Part shown: positions 1 through 7,672 of the stretch, piece after piece
Layout: each line of letters begins with the position of its first letter
Position numbering within the stretch: position 1 is the stretch's first letter
Assembly (NCBI GenBank): GCA_964472565.1
Contig: CAYYNB010000103.1
Coordinates: forward strand, 1-21,243
DNA: 21,243 bases
Origin: DATAMF01 sp964472565
GTDB lineage: Bacteria; Chloroflexota; Anaerolineae; Aggregatilineales; Aggregatilineaceae
Reading direction: 5' to 3'
Translations under genes and position numbers: made by a program
Notes under the pieces: generated by a model
The model's input: only the letters and a program-made list of their open reading frames with translations
Databases searched by the model: none
Told to the model about the DNA's origin: nothing

Positions 1-54
1 GTTAAATTCGCGTCACGAAAACCGGTTTCGCGTCGTCAATTTAACCTTTTTTTC
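1..54 (+). terminator. Rho-independent terminator of a gene left of the window
   Basis: An 8-bp stem GTTAAATT (1-8) pairs with AATTTAAC (38-45). Inside it CGAAA (16-20) pairs with TTTCG (26-30). A run of seven T follows (47-53). The T-run is on the plus strand, so it would end a rightward transcript entering from the left; that gene is outside the window. Confidence 0.6.
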
Positions 55-89
55 CCTCACAGGGCTGGCAAAGGGGGGGCGGGGGTATC

Positions 90-113
90 AAAAAAAGAGC
101 GCTGTTCGCGCTC
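90..113 (-). terminator. Terminator of the NYN-domain gene
   Basis: GAGCGC (97-102) pairs with GCGCTC (108-113) around a 5-nt loop. On the minus strand the stem is followed directly by seven T (complement of 90-96). It lies just past the leftward stop codon at 124-126. Confidence 0.85.
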
Positions 114-123
114 CTGGTGAGGT

Positions 124-2235
124 CTATTGGGTCTGGCCTTCTTCGGTGGGTTCGTCGCCTGCCACGATGCTCACCGTGTGGTGTGTCCGAAACAGGCTGT
201 ACAGATCCGGCTGGCCGGGAACCGGTTTGAGCACGTTCTCCGACTGCATAATCGACAGCCACAAATCCATGTCTTGCGGACTCAAACCCGTCCGCTGGAT
301 CAACACCGTCCGGCTGATCGGTTCGCGCCGCTCGTACAAATCCAGCAGAATACGGATAAACTCGTTCCGTTCCGCGATCACTTCCTGCACATACTCGGAT
401 TCCCGGATCAGCGAGATACCTTTGGTTTTGTAGTCGCTCTGCGGATTTTCGTATTCTTCGACCAGCACCGCGCCATCTTCCATCAGGTTTTCAACCGCCT
501 GCTGGAACGTCGTGCTGGGGTCAAAGGGCCGCAAGCGTCGGTGCAGGCTTCCCAGCGGACACCACGCGAACCCGCGGAAACTGGTGAACTGTTCCACGCT
601 GACGATCACGCGCCGCACCATCTCATGGATGTCTTCCGGTGTGATACCGGGAAGCTGCGGCATCCCCGGCTGAAGGTCCTGTTCGGCCAGTTTGATCACC
701 GGCACCAGGTCTTCGGGATTATGGCGGTGCGGCACCAGTTCGCGCACGAGAATTCCTTCCCGCACGAGGCAGTCTACCCATTCCGAGCGCCACGTGTCGC
801 TGGCATTCATCCCCGGCGTTTCCAGCCCATGATCCATCCCGATCCCTTTGAGCAGGAACCCGTAGTTGACATATTCCCAGCCGCGCACATGCAGCGTATT
901 CGCCACGCGATGCACCACCCGATCCCGGATCAGCAGCGTGCGCTCCACAATCGGATTCGTGCGATTGAGCGCGACGATGCGCCCATTTTGCTCCAGGATC
1001 AGCAGTCCACGCCCAGCCGCCTGCGCGATCAGGTCATCCGCCCGATCCGAGTTTGGCACGGCGCGCACCTCGATCAGCCGGTTGACCAGCATCGCCATCG
1101 GCACGCTTTGCGCCTGGTTGACGGTCAGAATCTGGTCAAGCTGGAAGATCACGCTCGACCACTGCGACGGGCGGAACTCTGGTTCCTGAATATCCGGTTC
1201 ACCCTTGATACTCGGCGGGAAATAATCCGCCGGAGCCATTTCGCTGTGCCGCCGCAGCCGTGTGAAGTCCTCAATATACTCCACAATCAGCGCCGGATTC
1301 GATTCCAGCAGGCGGCTGGTGCTGCCGCGCACGCCCCACACGATCACCTGTTTGTTGCGGGCGCGCACCGCGCTGAAGACCTCGTTAAAATCGCGGTCCC
1401 CGCTGGCGATGATAAACACGTCCGCGCTGTTGGGATCGGCGCTGTCGTCCAGCACTTCTTTGGCGATACGCATATCGGCGCTGTTTTTGCCCGGCAGACT
1501 GAACACCGGATCGATGTTCACCCGTGCGAAGCGGCTCGGCGCTTCGTCCGACACTTCCCGCCCCGTATGATCGGTGAGCGGTGCCAGACTGCCGCGCTGA
1601 CCCCAGGGCGCATAGGCTGCCATATGCATGACCTGCCCGTGCGTTTGCGCCTGTTTGATCATGCCGTCCAGCAGCACATCGATGTCCAGGATATAGCCTT
1701 GTTCGCTGAGACTGATCGAAATGTTCTCGAAGTCGATGTAGAGCGCAACGGTTTTGCTGGGAATGCCCAGAATCGACTCCAGCGGCTGGAAGATCACGTC
1801 TTCCAGGTCCGGCGGCGGTTCGTCGCCCCAGATGCGGATGCGTGCGCGATCCGTCGTCTGGACACGATGCACCAGCGTCGAAATATCGAGCCGCGAGGTT
1901 GCAATGATCAGTTCATCGACGGGAGCCGACTCAAAGGAGAAGTAATGCATCAGCAGCGCATCCGTCACAAACTTGCGGTCGGGCACGTTGAACAACTCAT
2001 ACCCTTCGCCCGCAAACACCTGCTGGACGCTCACCCCCGCCGTGCCGCTCGGCCTGCGGTAGCGATTCCAGTCAGCCACCGCAATTGCCAGCAGATCGGA
2101 CGTGCTTTTCAGTCCGGCAGCCAGCGACGCGCTGTTCTGCAAAGCTAATGCAACGGTATGGAGGTCCAGCGCGACACCGCGATTTTCCAACCGTTGCAGC
2201 AAATCATCTACATCTACGATTAAATACGCTGTCAT
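124..2235 (-). CDS. Two-NYN-domain protein with four C-terminal winged-helix-like modules
   Basis: 703 aa, probably cytosolic. NYN domains are PIN-like metal-dependent RNases. The second domain (about 163-325) looks intact: DFEN at 168-171, an Asp at 254 (SADM), and SGDRDF at 278-283, followed by VIVWG. The first (about 4-140) has the same outline (LIVDVDD at 5-11, TDALL at 91-95, IRIWG at 133-137), but where SGDxDF should be it reads ATSRLD, so its active site appears degraded. Residues 357-690 hold four successive helical segments that look like winged-helix units (about 357-425, 431-516, 535-610, 622-685); this is inferred from helix/strand pattern and resembles LOTUS/OST-HTH nucleic-acid-binding arrangements. 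The ATG at 2235 has only a weak purine-rich upstream sequence (GAGAG). The gene is alone, divergent from the permease, and closed by its own terminator. A role in RNA turnover is likely; the target is unknown. Confidence 0.85.
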   Translation of the reverse strand: MTAYLIVDVDDLLQRLENRGVALDLHTVALALQNSASLAAGLKSTSDLLAIAVADWNRYRRPSGTAGVSVQQVFAGEGYELFNVPDRKFVTDALLMHYFSFESAPVDELIIATSRLDISTLVHRVQTTDRARIRIWGDEPPPDLEDVIFQPLESILGIPSKTVALYIDFENISISLSEQGYILDIDVLLDGMIKQAQTHGQVMHMAAYAPWGQRGSLAPLTDHTGREVSDEAPSRFARVNIDPVFSLPGKNSADMRIAKEVLDDSADPNSADVFIIASGDRDFNEVFSAVRARNKQVIVWGVRGSTSRLLESNPALIVEYIEDFTRLRRHSEMAPADYFPPSIKGEPDIQEPEFRPSQWSSVIFQLDQILTVNQAQSVPMAMLVNRLIEVRAVPNSDRADDLIAQAAGRGLLILEQNGRIVALNRTNPIVERTLLIRDRVVHRVANTLHVRGWEYVNYGFLLKGIGMDHGLETPGMNASDTWRSEWVDCLVREGILVRELVPHRHNPEDLVPVIKLAEQDLQPGMPQLPGITPEDIHEMVRRVIVSVEQFTSFRGFAWCPLGSLHRRLRPFDPSTTFQQAVENLMEDGAVLVEEYENPQSDYKTKGISLIRESEYVQEVIAERNEFIRILLDLYERREPISRTVLIQRTGLSPQDMDLWLSIMQSENVLKPVPGQPDLYSLFRTHHTVSIVAGDEPTEEGQTQ

Positions 2236-2718
2236 AACAGCCGCTCTCTACAAACCTAAAAACGCCTTAGCCCCAGGCAAAAGAGCTAAGTCATGCTCAG
2301 ACTATCATCGCATGCCGGTTATCGAGTGCGGAAAGTGGCTCAGGCAGAAAAAAGTCTAACTTCATGACGCGCAAGACCACCTAGTCACCCGGACTGGGTA
2401 AGTACACCGTGTGACCGTTCAACTGGGTTGGGGAGAATTCCAGATGCTTGCCCATAAATTTCTTAACCAGTTGCCTTAAATAAAGTGTACTTACGTGCTT
2501 TTTTTTATTCTTTAACCGAACATGCTATCGCCCTCATTAGTCATTGTAGCAGGGTCATGCCTGTTAGCCAAGTCGTCATTTGTACAAGATTGACGATTAC
2601 TCCCCATTTTAACTGGATTTCTACAAGAATACAGGGCCAAATTGAGAACGTTCCCATAAATGTGTTTTTCCCTTCAGGTGTCGCTAAAATTAGCCGGGTG
2701 TCGAGTTTTGGGTAAGGA
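2236..2718. other. 483-bp divergent intergenic region
   Basis: No convincing gene on either strand; the short ORFs here have no ribosome-binding site and no recognisable protein pattern. It holds a small hairpin (CTTAGC 2266-2271 with GCTAAG 2285-2290) near the NYN start, and the long nested inverted repeat at 2398-2506. Both neighbouring genes must take their promoters from here, but no good -35/-10 pair was found for either. Confidence 0.6.
2398..2506 (+). ncRNA. Candidate structured RNA: nested inverted repeats plus T8
   Basis: Three nested, collinear inverted repeats are visible: GTAAGTACAC (2398-2407) with GTGTACTTAC (2485-2494), 10 of 10; CAACTGG (2420-2426) with CCAGTTG (2467-2473), 7 of 7; and TGGG (2429-2432) with CCCA (2451-2454). 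Four bases after the outer arm there are eight T (2499-2506). As a plus-strand RNA this is a long imperfect hairpin of about 97 nt ending like an intrinsic terminator. No clear promoter was found upstream and no Rfam class is recognised. It could instead be a decayed miniature transposable element; no target-site duplication is visible. Confidence 0.4.
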
Positions 2719-4041
2719 ATGACTGTGTCTAAAAATCTGCCAGCCATCTCAAGTCCTCCGTGGGGTTCAACCACCAAGCGGATTGTCGCGTTGGTGGCGA
2801 TTGGTTTTGTGCTGCTGGTCGCGTGGCAAATCGGCGGCGCAGCCTGGAATTCGCTGATCATTGCGCTGCTGCTCGCGTATATCCTATCTCCGCTGGTTCA
2901 ATTTTTTGAAAACCAGTTAGTCATCATCAAGGGCTATGAAATCCGGCGCACGTTGGCTGTGCTGCTGACATGGGTCGTGGTCGTCAGCCTGTTATGGTTT
3001 GTCGTCGCCCTGATTCTGCCCGCGATGATTGACCAGTCGCGCAGTTTTGCCAAAGACCTTCCCGAACTGCTGCGCGACACAGGTCGCGATATTGAAAAAA
3101 CGCTGCGCCAGCCGATCAAAATTGGGGATAACGAATTTGTCCCCTGGGATACGATCCAGAACGCCTTCAAGAGTGATGATCAGGAATCGGGCGACAGCGT
3201 GGGGAATGCCTTGCAGGGCGCGGTCGTCTCGCTGGCCTCGCCTGCGATCAGCGTGGTGGGCAGCGCGGTATCGTTTTTGTTCACCGCGTTTATGGTGCTG
3301 GTGATGCTGTTCTATCTGATGCGCGACGGCCCGCTTTTTGTCGAGTATACGATCCACATCATCCCCGAAAGTTATCGCGGCGACGTGCAGCGGCTGCTGC
3401 GCGAACTCGGCATGATCTGGAATGCCTATCTGCGCGGCCAGCTTTTGTTATGTTTGACGATGGGTTTTGCCGGGTATATCAACGCGCTGATTCTGGGCCT
3501 GCCTCAGCCGCTGGTTTTGGGTTTGTTGTCCGGCCTGCTGGAATTTATCCCGAACATTGGCCCGACTCTCTCCTCGATTCCGGCGCTGCTGTTTGCCCTC
3601 ACCACGCCCAGTTCGACGATCCCGGCGCTGGAAGCTGGCGTGTTTTTTGCCTTTATCGTCGGGCTGTCCTACGTGATCATGCAGCAGTTGGAATCGGTGT
3701 TCCTGGTGCCGCGCATCCTCGGCGGCAGTCTGGAACTTCACCCGTTTATTGTGCTGATCGGCTTGTTGTTCGGCGCGAGTCTCGCCGGGTTTTTGGGGCT
3801 GATCCTCTCCGCCCCGACAATCGCGAGTATGCGTCTGTTTGGGCGCTATCTGCGCGCCAAACTGCTCGATGAAGAACTGTTTCCGGTGGTGCCCGCCTAT
3901 GGACATGCCCGCCCGCGTGGTGTCGTCTACCGGCTGATGCATCACTTTTTAGTCCAACGTTTTCCGATCATGTCGCCGGAAGAACTGGACCTGCTGCCGC
4001 TTGAACCTGATCTGGATGACGCTTCGGAACCCGCAATTTAG
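2719..4041 (+). CDS. AI-2E transporter family permease
   Basis: 440 aa inner-membrane protein of the PF01594 family, which exports small solutes or ions; substrate cannot be told from sequence. Hydrophobic segments lie at about 21-38, 42-60, 78-102, 176-201, 240-260, 262-295, 303-322 and 342-368. Family signatures are present: AYLRGQLLL (236-244), EFIPNIGP followed by PAL (275-290), and the stretch QQLESVFLVPRILGG then LHP (322-342). The loop at 103-175 is the usual extracytoplasmic region. The charged tail after 380 is longer than in many members. AAGGA (2714-2718) touches the ATG at 2719 but sits 6 nt before an in-frame GTG at 2725, so GTG 2725 may be the real start (two codons shorter). 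Only 19 bp separate it from the GNAT gene downstream, so the two are probably cotranscribed. Confidence 0.9.
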   Translation: MTVSKNLPAISSPPWGSTTKRIVALVAIGFVLLVAWQIGGAAWNSLIIALLLAYILSPLVQFFENQLVIIKGYEIRRTLAVLLTWVVVVSLLWFVVALILPAMIDQSRSFAKDLPELLRDTGRDIEKTLRQPIKIGDNEFVPWDTIQNAFKSDDQESGDSVGNALQGAVVSLASPAISVVGSAVSFLFTAFMVLVMLFYLMRDGPLFVEYTIHIIPESYRGDVQRLLRELGMIWNAYLRGQLLLCLTMGFAGYINALILGLPQPLVLGLLSGLLEFIPNIGPTLSSIPALLFALTTPSSTIPALEAGVFFAFIVGLSYVIMQQLESVFLVPRILGGSLELHPFIVLIGLLFGASLAGFLGLILSAPTIASMRLFGRYLRAKLLDEELFPVVPAYGHARPRGVVYRLMHHFLVQRFPIMSPEELDLLPLEPDLDDASEPAI

Positions 4042-4060
4042 TTGAAAGAAAGATAAAACG

Positions 4061-5002
4061 ATGGTAGCCTCAATACCTTCAAAAACGTATACCCGCTCTG
4101 ATCTGGAAATTCGCCTGGCACGCCCTGAAGACCGTGCCGCGCTGGAAGCTATCTCGGCCCAAATCTGGGGAGGTGACGATTATCTCCCGCGTGTGTTGGA
4201 TGGCTGGTTGGCGGATGGCGGTTTTTATGTCGCCACGCTGCGCGATCAGGTTGTGGGTGTCAGCAAAATGACCCGTTTGGGTGACGGCGAATGGTGGATG
4301 GAAGGGTTGCGCGTGGACCCGGCTTACCAGAAACTCGGTATCGCGCGCATCATGCATCACTATCTGCTCAACCAGTTGCACCAGCATGAAACGGGTGTCG
4401 TTCGTTTTTCAACGGAAGCAGGCAATGACGCGGTTCACCGGCTCGCCGCTGAAACCGGCTTTGAACGGCTCGCCGTTTTGGTCGAGCAGAGGGCTGACGC
4501 GCTGCCGGAGCCGGTACAGTCCTGGAAGGTATTATCCGCCGCTGATGCGCCGCGTGTCCGCGAATGGTTGAATGCCTCGCCGTATTATGTTCAGGCCGCG
4601 CGCAGCTATGAAAAAGACTGGTCTTTTTATCTGCTGACCGACGAGCGGCTGAGCGAGCGGCTCAAGGCCGGTCTGGTATATGAATGGCCCGGCGGCGGCT
4701 GCGTGCTGCTGAATGCGCCTGTTCAGGAACGTTGGGCAGCACCCGACAGGTTAAAAGCCGCCTATCTGGATGTGCCGCTGCCTGATCTGACCGCCGCCGC
4801 GTTGGACTTACGCCGCGTGGCCGCTGCCCTGAACCGGGAAGCGGTCAACCTGAAGATCGTGAAACAGCCGGAACGCAGCGCCGCGTTTGAAGCCGCCGGT
4901 TATTCCCGGCCCTGGGAAGGTGAAACCGCCCTCTATGCGCGCGAAATCAGCCTGACGCAAAACGTCGAAGTGCGCACCGAAGAACTGCCGCCGGTCGAAT
5001 AA
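4061..5002 (+). CDS. GNAT family N-acetyltransferase
   Basis: 313 aa. The N-terminal half (about 16-142) is a GNAT acyltransferase domain: IRLARPEDRAAL opens it, and LRVDPAYQKLGIARIM (83-98) is motif A with the acetyl-CoA pyrophosphate loop Q90-K-L-G-I-A95. The usual closing FERL element follows at about 134-137. The second half (about 152-300) has no clear acetyl-CoA loop but has GNAT-like spacing and ends with FEAAGYSRP, suggesting a degenerate second GNAT fold used for substrate binding. Substrate unknown; such proteins modify amino groups of small molecules or proteins. The ribosome-binding site is a weak GAAAG. Probably in an operon with the permease 19 bp upstream; functional link not evident. 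Confidence 0.85.
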   Translation: MVASIPSKTYTRSDLEIRLARPEDRAALEAISAQIWGGDDYLPRVLDGWLADGGFYVATLRDQVVGVSKMTRLGDGEWWMEGLRVDPAYQKLGIARIMHHYLLNQLHQHETGVVRFSTEAGNDAVHRLAAETGFERLAVLVEQRADALPEPVQSWKVLSAADAPRVREWLNASPYYVQAARSYEKDWSFYLLTDERLSERLKAGLVYEWPGGGCVLLNAPVQERWAAPDRLKAAYLDVPLPDLTAAALDLRRVAAALNREAVNLKIVKQPERSAAFEAAGYSRPWEGETALYAREISLTQNVEVRTEELPPVE

Positions 5003-5021
5003 GGCAGGGCAGGCCGGTTTG

Positions 5022-5034
5022 TTTTTTTTATAAT
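5022..5034 (+). promoter_or_regulatory. T-tract and perfect -10 box before a small gene
   Basis: Eight T (5022-5029) run into TATAAT (5029-5034), 32 bp before the ATG at 5067. A CCGG...CCGG pairing just upstream could make the T-run part of a weak terminator for the GNAT gene. No good -35 box at 16-18 bp, so the promoter call rests on the -10 alone. Confidence 0.3.
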
Positions 5035-5066
5035 CTCCCTAATGCTAGCCTCTGGGAGGATCAAAC

Positions 5067-5396
5067 ATGGTGGATATTCTCCGCCGCTTATGGCTCAGCG
5101 AACACCCGCCCACGGCCCAACCGCCCGAACCACTCAGCGCGGAGCGGATCGACGCCGGGTACCGCTTGTTTTGGACCAAAATAGCGCTGGGTTGGGATGC
5201 CACTCGCCGCGATGACATGGCCCGTAAACTGGTAGATGTGTTCCAGTCGCCTACCTTTGAGCGTAACGCGCTGGAACGCCGGTTTGCCGTTGCGGGCCTG
5301 GATCAGCAGGCGCACAGCGGCGCGAGTCTGGTTGCATTGGCTGAAGTCCTACAGGCACTGGACAATTTCGAATCGAACGAGGAAAATGGTAGGTAG
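5067..5396 (+). CDS. Hypothetical protein, 109 aa
   Basis: Not recognised. The ATG at 5067 has a strong ribosome-binding site (GGGAGGA at 5054-5060, 6-nt gap), which supports it as a real gene. The protein is soluble, mostly helical by pattern, with many Arg, Asp and Ala; it opens with a hydrophobic/basic helix (ILRRLWL) followed by a Pro-rich linker (residues 14-23). No catalytic motif or membrane segment is seen. It is followed after 32 bp by the acidic repeat protein and is probably cotranscribed with it; both end at the terminator at 5744-5779. Confidence 0.7.
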   Translation: MVDILRRLWLSEHPPTAQPPEPLSAERIDAGYRLFWTKIALGWDATRRDDMARKLVDVFQSPTFERNALERRFAVAGLDQQAHSGASLVALAEVLQALDNFESNEENGR

Positions 5397-5428
5397 AACC
5401 CCATCCACTCAAAAGGAGACTTTTTACC

Positions 5429-5731
5429 ATGAACGATCATGATGAAATCCCTGTCGAAACCCTGGCCGAAACCGACAACTACTCGATCTGGTTGGCGGAC
5501 GAACCCGACGAGGAACTTACCTATCACCTGGAACTCGGTCAGGTAACGGTCCATTTCTTCGAAGAAGAATGGGATGAATTTGTCGAACTCATCAATCAAG
5601 CAGCGGAAGAACCCATCGAAGATGACGACGAAGGCGCTGTGGAAGTCGAACTGGATTGGGGTTCGCTGTATTTCACGCGGGAAGAATGGCAGGAATTTCT
5701 GCGCCTGATCCGCGAAGCCGCTGAAGAATAA
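5429..5731 (+). CDS. Acidic 100-aa protein with an internal duplication
   Basis: Not recognised as a named family. The protein is two copies of a 28-residue unit (34-61 and 73-100; 14 of 28 positions identical by direct alignment), each a short beta element then a helix with the core EEW-x-EF-x-x-LI and ending AAEE. The linker (62-70) is nearly all Asp and Glu. Overall charge is strongly negative and there is no signal peptide or membrane segment. AAGGAG (5413-5418) lies 10 nt before the ATG. The terminator at 5744 ends this gene. A small acidic repeat protein like this could bind a basic partner or nucleic-acid-binding protein, but that is only a guess. Confidence 0.75.
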   Translation: MNDHDEIPVETLAETDNYSIWLADEPDEELTYHLELGQVTVHFFEEEWDEFVELINQAAEEPIEDDDEGAVEVELDWGSLYFTREEWQEFLRLIREAAEE

Positions 5732-5743
5732 AACTTCGCTATG

Positions 5744-5779
5744 GGCAGGGGTGCAGCAGTTGCCCCTGCCTTTTCTCTT
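5744..5779 (+). terminator. Intrinsic terminator between the acidic protein and the methyltransferase
   Basis: GGCAGGGG (5744-5751) pairs perfectly with CCCCTGCC (5763-5770), loop of 11 nt, followed by TTTTCTCTT (5771-5779). It falls inside the longest possible reading of the next ORF (ATG at 5741), which argues that the methyltransferase really starts after it. Confidence 0.85.
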
Positions 5780-6949
5780 ATGGACCTTTCATTTTTCACT
5801 TCTTCTGCTGGCCGCGCGCTGCTTCACGATTTAGCCGCTGCCGATCTCCGCGACTCAAATACGCTGGCTTTGATCACGGCGCTGCGCCGCACCGTGCCGC
5901 CGGAACTTGCCCGCGACGCCCTGACGCTGGCCCGCCTGCGCCGCCGCGCCGCCGAGAAGTTCACTCGCGCGGATGTTATGTTTTTTACGCCGGATGCGCT
6001 CGAACAGTCCAGCGGCGCACTGATCAGCCGGTGGTGTGCGGCGCGGTTCGCGGGCTATGACCGGATCGCGGATTTGGGCTGCGGCGTCGGCGGTGATTCA
6101 TTGGCGCTGGCGGCGGTGGCCCCGCTGATCGGCGTGGATCGTGACGCCTTGCGCCTACAGATGGCCCGCCTGAATCTGGCCGCCTACGATCTGTGCGCCG
6201 ATTTGCTGCAAGCCGATCTGTTCGATCCGCTGCCGTTTCGAGGGGTGCCCGCCGCCTTTTTTGATCCGGCCCGCCGCGTGGGCGAGCGCCGCGTATTTTC
6301 CGTGCGCGATTACATCCCGCCGCTGGACATTATCACCCGCTGGCGGTTTGACGCGCTGGCGGTCAAACTGTCGCCCGGTGTCGATCTGGCCGAGTTGCAG
6401 CCGTATTCCGGCGCGGGTGTCGAGTTCATCAGCGTGGACGGCGCTCTGAAAGAGGCCGTGTTATGGCTGGGTGGGCTGGCTTTTCCGGGTTTTGCGGCGT
6501 CGAGGTTGGATCACACCGGAGCAGGGGAGTCGCTGTTCGCGCGGAATTTGCCACCACCGCCGCTCTCTGATCCGCTGGCCTATCTGCTCGAACCCGATCC
6601 AGCGGTGATCCGCGCGGGGCTGTTCGGGGAACTGGCCGATCAGGTGCAGATGCCGCTGTTCCGCCTGGATGAGACAATCGCTTATCTGACATCCGCTTCG
6701 CCGTGTAATTCGCCCTGGGCGCGCGTCTGGCCGATCCGGGAATGGATGCCGTTTCAACTCAAGCGGCTGCGCGCGGCGCTGCGGGCGCGCGGCATTGGGC
6801 GTGTGACGGTCAAAAAACGCGGCAGTCCGATCACACCCGAAGAATTGATCAAACAGCTCCGGCTGGATGGCACGGGTGAGGCGGCGGTGGTCGTGCTGAC
6901 GCGCGTCGCCGGACAGCCCGCTGTACTTATTTGTGGGGAGATGTTATGA
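5780..6949 (+). CDS. Class I SAM methyltransferase with C-terminal THUMP-like domain
   Basis: 389 aa from the ATG at 5780. Residues 98-106 (DLGCGVGGD) are the SAM-binding motif I, followed by a GVDRD acidic loop (118-122) that would hold the SAM ribose. FFDPARR (160-166) is at motif IV, where nucleic-acid methyltransferases carry the catalytic (N/D)PP(Y/F). The C-terminal part has the THUMP-like signature KKRGSPITPEEL (345-356). The family is thought to methylate RNA, but its substrate has not been named. The ATG at 5741 would add 13 residues translated from the terminator stem and is rejected; no Shine-Dalgarno is visible before 5780, so translation could be leaderless or the start slightly further in. 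It overlaps the DinB gene by 4 bp (ATGA). Confidence 0.85.
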   Translation: MDLSFFTSSAGRALLHDLAAADLRDSNTLALITALRRTVPPELARDALTLARLRRRAAEKFTRADVMFFTPDALEQSSGALISRWCAARFAGYDRIADLGCGVGGDSLALAAVAPLIGVDRDALRLQMARLNLAAYDLCADLLQADLFDPLPFRGVPAAFFDPARRVGERRVFSVRDYIPPLDIITRWRFDALAVKLSPGVDLAELQPYSGAGVEFISVDGALKEAVLWLGGLAFPGFAASRLDHTGAGESLFARNLPPPPLSDPLAYLLEPDPAVIRAGLFGELADQVQMPLFRLDETIAYLTSASPCNSPWARVWPIREWMPFQLKRLRAALRARGIGRVTVKKRGSPITPEELIKQLRLDGTGEAAVVVLTRVAGQPAVLICGEML

Positions 6950-7611
6950 AAAATCTAAACCGCGAACACTGGAACGAACAGCATCAGGTTTTGCAGAACG
7001 TGTTACGCTCAGGTGATCACCGGGCCGCGCTGGACGTGTTTCTGCCGCACCATGCCATGGTTCACGCGGCGGAAATGTCAAATGCGGGCCTGTGGTCCTT
7101 CGAGGATGAAATCTGGCAGGACGCCGGCGACGATCTGATCCGCCGTATTTCCGGCGAACATTCCATCGCGTGGAATCTGTGGCACATCGCGCGGATCGAA
7201 GACGTGACGATGAGCCGGTTAGTCGCGGGCTGTCCGCAGTTGGTCGATCAGGACGGCTGGCGAGATCGTTTAAAGGTGCCGTTTCGCCACGCCGGGAACG
7301 CCATGTCCGACGCGGACATGCAGCGCCTCAGCGCGGAAATTGATCTGGCCGCGCTGCGGGCTTACCGGATCGCGGTAGGACGTCGCACCCGTGAGATCGT
7401 GCAGCAGCTTCAGCCTGGCGATCTGAAACAGAAAGTTGATCCGGCGCGCTTGCAGCAGGTGGTGGATGATGGTGCAGTGCCCGCCGCCGCCCACGAAATC
7501 ATTGATTATTGGGGCAGCCGCACACTGGCCGGACTGCTGCTGATGCCCGCCACCCGCCACAACTTTTTGCATCTGAACGAGGCGCTGCGCCTCAAACACA
7601 AACGCGTATAA
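6946..7611 (+). CDS. DinB-superfamily protein
   Basis: 221 aa, four-helix-bundle DinB/YfiT-like fold. Members are metal-binding and include thiol-dependent S-transferases, but many are uncharacterised. Candidate metal ligands are in the usual places: His72 and His80 (EHSIAWNLWHIARIED) and His205/His209 near the end (ATRHNFLHLNEAL). The ATG at 6946 is 5 nt after GGGGAG (6935-6940) and overlaps the methyltransferase stop as ATGA, so translational coupling is likely. A TTG at 6931 in the same frame lies inside the ribosome-binding region and is rejected. The pairing with the methyltransferase may be only operonic. Confidence 0.85.
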   Translation: MKNLNREHWNEQHQVLQNVLRSGDHRAALDVFLPHHAMVHAAEMSNAGLWSFEDEIWQDAGDDLIRRISGEHSIAWNLWHIARIEDVTMSRLVAGCPQLVDQDGWRDRLKVPFRHAGNAMSDADMQRLSAEIDLAALRAYRIAVGRRTREIVQQLQPGDLKQKVDPARLQQVVDDGAVPAAAHEIIDYWGSRTLAGLLLMPATRHNFLHLNEALRLKHKRV

Positions 7612-7624
7612 TCGAATCTGGCTT

Positions 7625-7653
7625 CCCCCTCGCCAACTCGGTTGGAGAGGGGG
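7625..7653. repeat. GC-rich palindrome between convergent genes
   Basis: CCCCCTC (7625-7631) pairs with GAGGGGG (7647-7653), and inside it CCAAC (7633-7637) with GTTGG (7641-7645), leaving one G/A mismatch and a 3-nt loop. No T-run follows on either strand, so it is not a standard terminator. It looks like the interspersed GC-rich palindromic repeats common in Chloroflexota intergenic DNA (family knowledge, not checked), and may stabilise or end both convergent messages. Confidence 0.6.
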
Positions 7654-7672
7654 ATTGAGAGGGTGAGGTTCT

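Noticed and set aside
127..2148. Long rightward ORF of 673 codons opposite the NYN gene
   Set aside because: Composition is His/Arg/Gln-rich with no domain pattern, and it mirrors the NYN coding sequence; a typical antisense shadow in GC-rich DNA.
2485..2715. Possible 76-aa gene just before the permease
   Set aside because: No ribosome-binding site, no recognisable pattern, and it starts inside the inverted-repeat arm.
2236..2718. Signal recognition particle RNA or a known riboswitch in the gene-free region
   Set aside because: No GGAA-type SRP apical loop and no recognised riboswitch core such as T-box, TPP or GEMM.
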